Assembly (NCBI GenBank): GCA_032353305.1
Contig: JAUCNG010371261.1
Coordinates: 1-11,528 of the forward strand
Length of the DNA: 11,528 nt
Source of the DNA: Cephalothrix spiralis
Lineage: Eukaryota > Nemertea > Palaeonemertea > Archinemertea > Cephalotrichidae
Reading direction: 5' to 3'
The position numbers were made by a program, and so were the translations under genes. Under the pieces are notes generated by a model. It worked only from the letters and a program-made list of their open reading frames with translations. It had not been told where the DNA came from and made no database searches. Below are positions 1 through 7,872 of this stretch, piece by piece; position 1 is the first letter of the stretch, and the number at the start of each line of letters is the position of its first letter.

Positions 1-140
1 TATCTCTCCGAGCCAGGTCAAGTGGATGTTTCAAAATATCCGATACTAAACATAGCTTGAGTCATGGGATACTGATAGCGACATCTTCATTCGCAGGGAA
101 CCATTGCTGTTTAACGACAAAGGCCAGAATGCATAGCCAG

Positions 141-262
141 AGTGACCACTAACCTGGAAAACAGGGAAGTTATCTGTCACTTGGTCAGGGAAAGTTTTTG
201 AAAAATGGTCAGGGATTTCAGGCAAAAATCGGGGAATTTTGAAATAAAAAAAAGTGGTCACC
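141..262. repeat. Short dispersed-type repeat with inverted ends
   Basis: The left edge AGTGACCACT (141-150) is mirrored by AGTGGTCACC (253-262), 9 of 10 positions when reverse-complemented. Between them the motif CAGGGA recurs (near 158, 183 and 207) in A-rich surroundings. The minus-strand open frame across this block is low-complexity and looks accidental. I infer a small non-coding interspersed repeat; its family is not recognised. Confidence 0.45.
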
Positions 263-661
263 CTGATAGCGGACTTCACAATATTTGTGAAATCGCGAAA
301 TATTTATGACATTGTTTCCATCAAATCTTGTCAAAATAAACTCATTTCAATAGATATAAATGTAGTCTACATGTCGAAGAAACAGGGAAGATGAAACGGT
401 AATATAATAATTTGAATCTGGTATAAAGGGCATAACTAATGATTAAATCAGACACTGACAACAAAATGATCACAAATATAAATCTAATCGCAAACAACTA
501 GAAAAATTTTGCAGTGGCTAATATTCACTATCCCCTTATTTTAACAGTTTTTTTGTTTACAAAAATACAATGTCAACAAACGGTTAAAATCTAAACTGAA
601 CAAAATAACACATCAACAACAACAAAAGTAGTAAAATATCTTAATTATATATTTGAATCTC
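263..661. other. AT-rich non-coding stretch
   Basis: I see no gene, RNA gene or repeat here, only AT-rich sequence with short A runs. If the ATG at 662 is a true start, this would hold its 5' UTR and promoter, but no convincing TATA or initiator arrangement can be singled out in such AT-rich DNA. Confidence 0.4.
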
Positions 662-782
662 ATGGAAATATTTGGATTTAATGGCTTTATCAAGCAAGAT
701 TCGTATGGCCGAAAGGACTCAAGACCGAAACTGGATATTGACGTGGGTCCGTATATGTCTATACAACAGGGAAAACTCATCG
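662..782 (+). CDS. Candidate coding exon with ATG start, upstream of the TOPAZ1-like exons
   Basis: An ATG at 662 opens 40 codons that end in a consensus donor (CATCG|GTAAGT), leaving phase 1. The predicted peptide is not low-complexity, unlike its surroundings; it contains the run RPKLDIDVGPYMSIQQG (residues 21-37). In this frame a TAA lies at 632-634 and no AG occurs between it and the ATG, so the segment cannot simply be an internal exon of this full length. Either 662 is the start codon, or the exon begins at an AG near 695. A phase-compatible acceptor follows at 904|905 (TTATTTTACAG), and another exists at 6477|6478 inside the exon-6471 region. Membership of the TOPAZ1-like gene is an inference from strand and phase only. 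I do not recognise the peptide as a named domain. Confidence 0.35.
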
Positions 783-979
783 GTAAGTACTTAACTTCTT
801 TATTTGAGAACTAATTGAGCATTTTGTTTAACCATTTATTTTTATTAAATAATATTTACCAGTGTATTTACCTGCAAACATAACGTTCTTGTCTTATTTT
901 ACAGGGTCTATTTTTAATAAGCAAGTAAACCGAAATGGACCTCAAAATAATTTTAATTAAGACATATAAATAACAATAT

Positions 980-1268
980 CCTTTGATTCTTTATTTTCTT
1001 GATGTTCCTCTTATTAATTTTACTCGCAAAAATATGTACATCGGTACTCTACAGTAAGTAACTAATCAAACAATCAATGCATAACATTGATTATTGGTCA
1101 TTGTGTTTTACAGATCTTTACAGGCTTCCTTTGATTCTATATTTTTTTAATGTTCCTCTTCTTAATTTTTGCTCGCAAAAATATATACATCGATACTATA
1201 TACACTATATAAAGTGCCTTATTAAACGATAAATACATGAAATTGATTATTGGTCATCATGTTTTAAA
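980..1268. repeat. Tandem duplication, about 148-bp period, two copies
   Basis: CCTTTGATTCT opens both copies (980 and 1128). Shared blocks follow in the same order: TGTTCCTCTT, CTCGCAAAAATAT, ACATCG, and TTGATTATTGGTCAT near the end. The copies differ by many substitutions and small gaps, so the duplication is old. It lies in presumed intron or flank, and no coding frame spans it. Confidence 0.75.
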
Positions 1269-1610
1269 GGCGTCATAGTTCTCATAAAAACTTAGGATAA
1301 TATGGCTCCTAAATCAAATTCTAATAAAATTTAATTAAAATATGTCTTAATTTTTCTCGCCTAAATTATATATATATTTTTTAATTTATAGTTTTTTATT
1401 TTCAAAAGACACAATTATACAGATTTACATTTTTAAAAAATAGCGATAATAATAATGGAATGAAATAAATTAAAAAAATAAGAACAAAACAAAAAAAACA
1501 AAACACGAAAGAATGTATAATTTACCGTTTTTTAAATAATTGAGATTTAAACAATAAATAAAAAAATAAAAAAATAAATAAAATAAAAAATAAAATAAAA
1601 ATCATACCTC
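1269..1610. repeat. Low-complexity A/T-rich tract with (AAATAAA)-like run
   Basis: The stretch is almost entirely A and T. From about 1553 to 1601 it becomes a run of AAATA and AAAATA words typical of a degenerate poly-A or microsatellite tail. No gene is visible. Confidence 0.7.
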
Positions 1611-1664
1611 AAAGTTTGCGGTATAAAATCTAGTAAGCTTACCAGATTTTATAACGCAAACTTT
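1611..1664. repeat. 54-bp near-perfect palindrome without a loop
   Basis: The left half (1611-1637) begins AAAGTTTGCGG and the right half (1638-1664) ends ACGCAAACTTT. 25 of 27 positions pair, with mismatches only at pair 11 and pair 22 from the outside. The centre is AAGCTT (1635-1640). The symmetry has no spacer, so the DNA could extrude a cruciform and an RNA copy would fold end to end. It sits right after the A-rich tract. It could be a relic of a fold-back element. Confidence 0.9.
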
Positions 1665-1706
1665 TTTAAATGAGAACTATTTGTGAACATGTAGCGGGGT
1701 TAGAAA

Positions 1707-1743
1707 TGTGTGTGCGGGTGTGTGTGTGCGGGTGCGCGCGCGC
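1707..1743. repeat. GT/GC alternating microsatellite (Z-DNA prone)
   Basis: TG steps interrupted by CGGG grade into GCGCGCGCGC, giving about 37 bases of mostly alternating purine-pyrimidine. This composition is known to favour left-handed DNA and length instability. Confidence 0.85.
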
Positions 1744-2640
1744 TACTTAAGCGTGCACTCGTGATGGGAGAGGTTTAATAGACTGAAAGTTTGTTGCATG
1801 GATATGAAGAGGACTAAACTTTCATGATTTCAACATTAAACATCCGGAAAAAAGGGCAATTTTTAAATTCTTTCCATTTTTCCGTACCTTGTACCGTAAA
1901 TTATATGGATTGACGGTAATCCTGTTAAGTTATGGAAATTAACTAGAAAATACAAGAATATTATCCTAAATCTTTTAATGGTATACACACTTTCAACATT
2001 TCTCAAAAAAGATGGAAAGTTTATCATAAAATTGGAATGCAAAAAAAGACTGAAGCCTGATTAGAATATTATATTCTCTTCCTATCATAGATGATGATTA
2101 TATTCAAATTGTGTGTCTGTATCATTTACAAGTACATATTTATTGATTGTACAAATATAACACAATTTGACTTTCTCGAATTTTTTAACTAAAAAAATCA
2201 ATCCTCATTAAAACAACTCTACATGGCTTCTTAACATCTGGACAGGACAAGTCATCCCATCAGACTAGACGTGCTCAAATATTTTGATTAGTACAATAAA
2301 ATTGGTTAGAATATACTTTCCTAAATCTTTGGGTTCATCATTAAATTTAATTGTTTGTGGAATAAAACATATGTAATGATACACTGTGTGTAAGACTGCA
2401 TCTTAACAGCGCTTATTTGCGCAACCTTCATTATTACCTATAATAGCAAAGCATTAATATAGTAAGAAAGATCTTTATTATTGGGAAAACATTAATCAAG
2501 CATAATTTAGAGCCTCTAACCGTCCAATCTATATCCATCCGCAATACGGAATACATATTTGCAGAGTCTGGTCGCCCGTGACATTGGTCTTGAGATTCCA
2601 CGAACCACGCACAAGGTCGTGTTTTATACATCATTATCCT
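1744..2640. other. Non-coding stretch, no recognisable feature
   Basis: No exon-like open frame with splice sites, RNA gene or strong repeat is visible. The short minus-strand ORF at 2434-2634 has no recognisable motif and looks accidental. TGCAGAGTCTGGTC at 2560-2573 recurs elsewhere in the window. Confidence 0.4.
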
Positions 2641-3050
2641 CAGATAATCGCCTAGCAGAGCAATTCAAAGTTCGTATAACTCGGCCGATATTTTGTTGTT
2701 AAAACTAGTGTAGACACCGCAACTCTCTAAGACGGACCATTGTTGACCTTGACCTCCTGGCCGAAGGTCATAACTCGGCCCCAAATCCTTGTCAAACCAA
2801 TCTCAATTTAGGGCACGAATTTCAAAATGAACTATATTTGGTAGGCATGCCTTAATCTTTTATAATCCACAATGGTGTGCCTACAGACGAAAATTGGGCC
2901 CAGCAGTTTTTATTTTGGGCAACGAATACGGCTATTTAATAGGGTCAAGAGAGACCAAATTTTGTGATGTTACTCTGTAACTGTAACTCTTGGGTTTGGG
3001 CCAGATCTATGTTTGTACCGAGGTCAGGCAGAGACATGACCAGTCCCTAT
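2641..3050. repeat. Possible old interspersed repeat, less AT-rich than its surroundings
   Basis: Composition shifts here: ATAACTCGGCC occurs twice (about 2677 and 2770) and words such as TGACCTTGACCT (2744-2755) appear. The block has no open frame, TIR or tRNA-like A/B boxes that I can see. I infer a decayed interspersed repeat mainly from the shift in composition, so the call is weak. Confidence 0.25.
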
Positions 3051-3421
3051 AAATGATGCAATACCTTTTATATGAGTTAGAACTATATAACCAAAAACAA
3101 TTTGCATTAATGCTTGTACTGTGGTCTAGTCAATGCGTGATGGAAATATCTGTTTCTCGCAAAAAGATTACATGAAATATTGCAGAGTCTGGTCAAATTA
3201 GCATACATGTACATGCTAACTCATTCTGCACTTGTCGAAGTAATCCGACTGTATTTCGTGGAAATGTAAAGGTAGCCCCTTATGAGAACAATCCCGTAAC
3301 CAAATGATATAATTTGTTGACGACAACTCTTGAAAAACAGTGTCCTTCTGCTAGGAATCGCGTACTTTTAATATGCATCACCCATTCCTTGATATAATTT
3401 ACTGCATCTTTTAACTCCCAT

Positions 3422-3589
3422 TTATTTTCTTTCTGGATCATTTTCGTTCATTTTGCCGACCAATTCTTTCATTTCGCCCAGGTTTATATCAAGAATTTCA
3501 CAGTTATTACATGTAGCATTTGAGCTGATGATAACCATACATTCTTTTGCACATTCTCTACACATACATGTATCCACGGGCACAGAATT
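3422..3589 (-). pseudogene. Cys-rich, RING-like open relic
   Basis: On the minus strand 55 codons are open between an in-frame TGA (3590-3592) and a TAA stop (3422-3424). The peptide has six regularly spaced cysteines (TCMCRECAKEC, then ATCNNC), followed by an acidic, helical tail with the run NLGEMKELVGKMNENDPERK. C-x-C-x(2)-C-x(3)-C ... C-x(2)-C recalls the second half of a RING-type zinc finger, but the usual Cys-Gly-His is missing. No initiator ATG precedes the cysteines, and there is no AG acceptor between the TGA and the start of the open stretch. It therefore looks like a relic of a zinc-finger gene or transposon ORF. Product and family are not identified, and chance cannot be excluded. 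Confidence 0.3.
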
Positions 3590-3630
3590 TCAGGTATTAT
3601 TATAGGCACACATTTTTAGACCTTGGGCTT

Positions 3631-3690
3631 CTGTTAAGCCGCGCTACATTGATTATTCGCTACACATACATCGATGATGATGCATGATGC
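3631..3690 (+). repeat. Direct repeat copy 1 (350-bp spacing)
   Basis: About 60 bases, starting CTGTTAAGCC and containing CTACATTGATTATTC and TACACATACAT, recur at 3981 with roughly 90 percent identity. The AT-rich interval between the copies contains a short open frame without recognisable motifs. Confidence 0.85.
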
Positions 3691-3980
3691 ATTGATACAT
3701 ATGTATCTAATTAAGTTTCCATAGTTGTAAAGTACGGATAGTATGCTCACATGAACAATACGGCTTCAGTAACTACATCTATACCCTCCGAACATTGCCA
3801 ACGATTATTTAGTTCATCTTCTCTTCTTCTAAATTTCATCATGAACATAATTTTATTATTTATTATAACACAAATGCTAATAAATACAAAATTATTAGTT
3901 GAAGGTAAGATTCGTTTTTCTAAGGAAAAACTTGTCTTTTATATAGTAAATCTAATTATATATTATAAAAGATGGAAGAC

Positions 3981-4040
3981 CTGTAAAGCCGTGCTACATT
4001 GATTATTCTCTACACATACATTGCTGATGATGCATGATAG
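3981..4040 (+). repeat. Direct repeat copy 2 (350-bp spacing)
   Basis: This is the second copy of the 3631 repeat, starting CTGTAAAGCC and ending near GATGATGCATGAT. It is collinear without gaps at first sight, so the pair could be a tandem duplication of a 350-bp segment whose interior has diverged, or short terminal direct repeats of an element. Confidence 0.85.
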
Positions 4041-4270
4041 CAATAACTTGTAATCAATTTTTTCTTCATATTTTCTAATTTTCTCATCATTAATAAATGC
4101 TATCAATGAACACTTAGAAAAACTTAATTAGTTTAAACCTTATTTATTTCATAAGAAACTATATACTGCCTCAATACATAAACTTTCTTGATTTGACATT
4201 ACTTTTCTTTCCAACATCATTGCACGTACCGTGTACTATTTCTTTTCCGATCTAGAGCCTCCAACAGCTA

Positions 4271-4677
4271 AACCTTCTGTTCACGTGCCACAATGAGAAC
4301 GTTTCTTTTCACACAATGAGAACGTTTCTTTTCATTAAAACCCCATGAACTGTTAAAATCTTTTAATCCAAAGAAATTTTATATAATCCCAAAAACTGCA
4401 CTTAGATATTTTATTTAGGTCCATCGCTTTGTCCATTTAATTCTACATATTTTTCGCTTCATTCCAAAGTGAACCGATTGAAATTGAAAAATATGTGACG
4501 TCACCATCTCTATACACCCATAAACCTTCTTTGCACAAGCCACAAATGGACGTTTCTAAATAATTAAATACCATCTCCACATATCCGACAACTATACAAT
4601 TATTCTCTTCATTTAAAATAACAATTAAATACCATCTCCACACAAACTTTATGTTCATATGCAACAAATGGACGTTT
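4271..4677. repeat. Diverged repeats, including a perfect 23-bp doublet
   Basis: Three related blocks share the order AAACCTTCT..GCCACAA..GACGTTT (about 4271, 4522 and 4644). Two copies of AATACCATCTCCAC lie at about 4568 and 4629. Inside the first block CAATGAGAACGTTTCTTTTC is doubled with a 23-bp period (4291 and 4314). The minus-strand ORF at 4443-4667 lies wholly in this array and is not a gene. Confidence 0.65.
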
Positions 4678-4925
4678 ATATTTATTTAAAACAATTCGAT
4701 GTCGTCACCACACATCCATTAGTAACACATTTACTGTGGATTATAAACAATAAAGAAGAGGAAGTAAATGAAGGTAAGATTGTTTTTTTCTTCGGTGAAG
4801 CGACAATTAAGCAATATAATTTTTTGGGAGAAAAATAATCATTTATTTTAAACTGGACACATTTTTTATTAGACTTGAAGAGGCAGATTTGGCCGTTGCA
4901 TTAAACATATGATATTTTCAAGTGC

Positions 4926-5245
4926 CCATTAGTTTCTTTATTACATCTCTATAACAGAACCATAACTTGGAGTACATTTCCTGCATCTGGATGCTACAAC
5001 TCTGGTAGTTGGACCAGTATCCTTGGATTTGCGGTGCAAGATTAATAATCCCGAATCTATAATTTTCTTAAACATGTTGGATGTCCATTAGTTTATTGTT
5101 GGCATCTCTGACTAGTATGGATAAACATTGGCTTCATCTGGATTTGACATTTCTGGTAGCAGGTACTTTGGGGTCCTTTGATTTGTGGTGCTTGATGAAC
5201 ATCACGAATCTATGACTTTCTTGAACATTTCGGTTGGCAAGAGTT
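4926..5245. repeat. Diverged tandem duplication, about 155-bp period
   Basis: The order CCATTAGTTT, CATCTCT, CATCTGGAT, TCTGGTAG, CCTT(T/G)GATTTG(C/T)GGTG, CGAATCTAT, TTTCTT(A/G)AACAT is repeated once (starts 4926 and 5085; CGAATCTAT at 5052 and 5204). On the minus strand one frame reads a similar peptide in each copy (APQIQG and APQIKG), which hints at an old antisense coding repeat, but stops interrupt it. The family is not recognised. Confidence 0.6.
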
Positions 5246-6240
5246 AAAACAATTTCACGATCTTTTCATTAGTCCATCATATCTATTAAAAAAATTAGGA
5301 AGTGGAGTAGTTGACTTATTGTCCCGACGGTGAACAACCTTTTTTGGATTGAAAACTTCATTCCATTAAAGTATGAAAAAAAGTTTTATCACTGTGATTT
5401 ATTGAATCATCCTGAATCATACACTGTATCCCTTGTCTGTTTACTGCGGATATTTTTGGAAACTCATATAATTTGCACACGAATTCCTCAAACAGAACCG
5501 CATTTTCTCATAGATGTCCCATTTATTTCCAAGTTCTGCTTTAGATTTAGAGAGTGAGGGAGGAATAAAATCGTCATTTAGGATTAACTATTTCTTGTTT
5601 CTGATATGGAGAGTTATTTTCTTTAGTCTTTTCTGATATTAATCTACTATAAACGCTTTTTTTGTGGACTGTAGTTTTGTGCGATCTCTGATTTCATTAA
5701 ATCATAACAATTGCATGCACGTATTGGGCTAAGAGGTTTTCATCGATAATTTTACATTTGGTATTTTTGTCATTTCGTCTTCATATCAGTTCTTCGCATT
5801 TGGTTTGACATCTACCATCTTTACCACTTTGCTAGTATCCTTATCTGTATATTGCGTTTTGTTAGGCAAAAAGGGCTTGATATCTATATTTGAAGGGGGT
5901 GCAATAATTCGTAATGAGAGAAATGTTAAATTGTTGACTTTTTATGAAATTTTAATTAAAATCTACGGTTTAATAGAAATTTCTGAACACTGAAGGCACT
6001 AACAAATTATTCTTTCGTTTTATTTGAAGCTAGCTAGATGTTCGCAAATTGTTTTGAAATATTTGAGATTGGATTGATTATTCACGATTTTTTTTTAATG
6101 AGATTATTCTGACACAGTTTTCATGTGTCCCCCCATCTTACATATTCACCAAATGAAATTAACACATATTGAGATTATTTGCTAATGGTATTGATGATTC
6201 AAAACGGAAGTATTGAATCTTGAATATTGAATGAGTTTCC
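5246..6240. other. Non-coding stretch with only short ORFs
   Basis: Two forward ORFs (5330-5557, 5805-5993) start from non-ATG codons and lack recognisable motifs. The segment near 5770-5860 faintly echoes the 5140 block (TTTGGTTTGACATCTACC against CTGGATTTGACATTTCTGG), so the repeat family may extend this far. Nothing else can be supported. Confidence 0.3.
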
Positions 6241-6244
6241 ATAA

Positions 6245-6300
6245 ACTCTGATGATGCTCAATGACCTAGACGAAACGTTAGTGAATAAAAATAAATATTC
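6245..6300 (+). mobile_element. Candidate 3' tail of a decayed retroelement
   Basis: CTCTGATGATGCTCAATGAC is followed by CGAAACGTTAGTGAATAAA, a word order I associate from memory with 3' ends of Penelope-like and related invertebrate retroelements. No reverse transcriptase or endonuclease frame is visible upstream, so only a 5'-truncated tail would be present. The assignment rests on this short resemblance alone. Confidence 0.3.
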
Positions 6301-6470
6301 AAATATTTAGCTTTACTTTTTGGCAACATTGTGGATTTTCCTCTATAATCACTAAGCACGGATTAATGTGCTAATCAACTATTAATCAAAATGGAAGTGT
6401 TGGATATTTATAAATTGAAATATATATTTAAATTGAGGAATCACTAAATATTATATTAAATTTGTTTCAG

Positions 6471-6645
6471 ACATTAGGCCGCCAGGAAAGTACTACCGAA
6501 TTAGCTGATGTAGTTTTAGACTTGCCAGATATTTTTGCGGTGACTGATGAATTAGTAGAGTTATTGCCGGAAGTGCTGCTATTGGGCGTCACCGGGTCGG
6601 TAGGAAAGAAGTTTGCTGTATTCATCAATGTTATACTAACAACAA
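6471..6645 (+). CDS. TOPAZ1: Internal coding exon, TOPAZ1-like
   Basis: The acceptor TTTGTTTCAG (ending 6470) and donor ACAA|GTAAGT (after 6645) bound an open stretch of 58 codons plus one base, entering in phase 0 and leaving in phase 1. The peptide is acidic and leucine-rich at first (ELADVVLDLP, ELVELLPEVLLLG) and then helical (GKKFAVFINVIL), consistent with an alpha-helical repeat protein. The next exon restores its frame exactly: the last base A joins AT to give Asn. A second AG at 6477 would give a start at 6478 in phase 1, matching the phase left by the candidate exon at 662-782. The TOPAZ1 assignment comes mainly from the two downstream exons. In mammals TOPAZ1 is a germ-cell protein needed for male meiosis; the role in this animal is unknown. 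Confidence 0.55.
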
Positions 6646-6945
6646 GTAAGTTACCCTGCTAAAAAGGGCTTTATTCTTTTTTTATTGGTGCAGGTATGCT
6701 ACATGGATCTCGTTCCTAATCGTGGGGCGCACCGATTCTTGCTAGCCATAACTAGTAAACTAGCTTATAACTAGTAAAATAGAAAATATTCATTCTGGAA
6801 CTGAATGAAAAATTATCCAGCCCATTCAAGATGCAATATCGACCACCTTAGCCTCCACATATAGATCGAAGTAACAATGCTGCAGAATCTGGTCAACACA
6901 CTCGATTGCGTTGATACTTCATGTACATTCTAAAATTGTTATTTA
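6646..6945. other. Intron segment with doubled ACTAGT palindromes
   Basis: This is the 5' part of the 654-bp intron between the exons ending at 6645 and starting at 7300. ATAACTAGTAAA occurs twice close together (about 6748 and 6767), with CTAGC words around. TGCAGAATCTGGTC at 6881-6894 is a third copy of a dispersed word. There is no other feature. Confidence 0.5.
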
Positions 6946-7145
6946 GTGCATTTGCGATATCAACTCCAATTCGAAGTGCAAGGTATTTAGTGATATTGGT
7001 GCGTTTCCGATATCCATGTGCCTTTGATATCAATGTGTCTTTGTTGATACATTGTACTACCATCCTATTACAAGTGCTATTGGTGCGTTTTCGAAGATAC
7101 TACCATCCTAATTTTACAGATAGGTGCATTTGTGATATCAATACG
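6946..7145. repeat. Degenerate minisatellite (GTGCATTTGCGATATCAA-like)
   Basis: Six imperfect units start at 6946, 6999, 7018, 7035, 7083 and 7124, each GTG(C/T)(A/G/C)TTT followed by GATATCAA or a variant. ACTACCATCCTA recurs at about 7056 and 7100. The forward ORF covering it (6921-7178) is a by-product of the repeat. Confidence 0.6.
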
Positions 7146-7299
7146 TTATCGACTATCTCGGTGATTATGATATGTTAAAGGCGTAATAAAATGGTCTTTT
7201 AAAACGAAAACACACCATCCCGCACTTGGAAAAAGACACTCCTGTGCGATACGAGTTGGTCATGTATGATTCAAATTAAATAATGATACTCTTTTTCAG

Positions 7300-7551
7300 A
7301 TATATTGCAGGTGAATATGGAGTCCGTTCTTGAATTCTTAGGCAAAATCGGCATACGCCTCGTCATTCGATTGCACGATGAACGAAAATGGAATCAAGCC
7401 TACAAAGTACTCTTTGCAATGCATGTCCACAAGATAAACCACTTGAAGATGCTCCGCGGGAATAGGGAGGAGTACTTCGATATCTTGTTGGTTACCCTCG
7501 AAGTATGTATAGAGGATAATCAATGTAGTACGGCATTACAGATCCTAGATG
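7300..7551 (+). CDS. TOPAZ1: Internal coding exon, TOPAZ1-like helical repeat region
   Basis: The acceptor CTTTTTCAG (ending 7299) and donor GATG|GTAAGT (after 7551) give a 252-base exon that is symmetrical, phase 1 at both ends. A second AG at 7310 would break the frame with the previous exon, so 7300 is preferred. The 83 full codons contain FLGKIGIRLVIRLHDERKWN, then QAYKVLFAMHVHKINHLKML, then a helix FDILLVTLEVCIED and STALQIL. From memory, G-[KR]-I-G-I-x-L followed by W-x(5)-KVL, an I-x(4)-LK turn and an A-x-x-x-L helix matches vertebrate TOPAZ1, whose C-terminal half is built of PPR/TPR-like helical pairs. The chain is strong as a gene; the name is less certain, and a generic PPR/TPR protein is the alternative. 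Confidence 0.7.
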
Positions 7552-7757
7552 GTAAGTCGGGACTTGCGTCCACTTTTATTTCTAACAAATGACCTACATT
7601 TAGTCCTTTTAACATTATGCATTTGATACAAAAGGCAAATATTTGGAAAAAATTTGAAGCAATCAAAATAAACATTCCTTAATAAAGTCGATTCCAAATC
7701 TATTAAGTTTCATTTCTATAACTATTATCTTTGCACTTTGGATACTGTAGCTGTTAC
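7552..7757. other. Start of 3.6-kb intron, plain sequence
   Basis: The intron begins GTAAGTCGG. No repeat or gene is seen in this AT-rich stretch before the hairpin at 7758 and the transposon nest. Confidence 0.5.
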
Positions 7758-7789
7758 TTGTATACCGTGCTAAAGTACACGGTATACAA
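7758..7789. repeat. Perfect 12-bp hairpin
   Basis: TTGTATACCGTG (7758-7769) and CACGGTATACAA (7778-7789) are exact reverse complements around an 8-base loop. It lies about 40 bases outside the left end of the large inverted-repeat element. It could be structure in the intron RNA or the relic of a fold-back insertion; no rho-independent terminator is implied in a eukaryote. Confidence 0.85.
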
Positions 7790-7872
7790 TACCGTTCCTG
7801 GATTTTTATATCCTGTTGTATCCATACATGGCCAACCTGATTCCCCCATGGGCATATCGGGACTATCAGCTT

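Noticed and set aside
46-279. 77-codon minus-strand ORF
   Set aside because: It overlaps the repeat at 141-262, and its S/F/P-rich peptide follows from the CAGGGA-type words on the other strand.
3751-4002. 83-codon plus-strand ORF ending near a GAAG|GTAAGA donor-like site
   Set aside because: It is AT-rich hydrophobic low-complexity sequence without a clear acceptor. The same TGAAGGTAAGATT word occurs at about 4769, so the donor-like site is part of a repeat.
5330-5557. 75-codon plus-strand ORF
   Set aside because: It starts from a non-ATG codon, has no motif I recognise and no convincing splice context; it may be chance.
6246-6280. Hammerhead ribozyme core (CTGATGA ... GAAA), as known from Penelope-like elements
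   Set aside because: The bases after CTGATGA do not pair with those before GAAA to form stem II, and no clear stem I or III is seen.
6921-7178. 85-codon plus-strand ORF
   Set aside because: It is made of minisatellite units and lies inside an intron between two supported exons.
7338-7523. 61-codon minus-strand ORF
   Set aside because: It is antisense to the best-supported coding exon and has no independent support.
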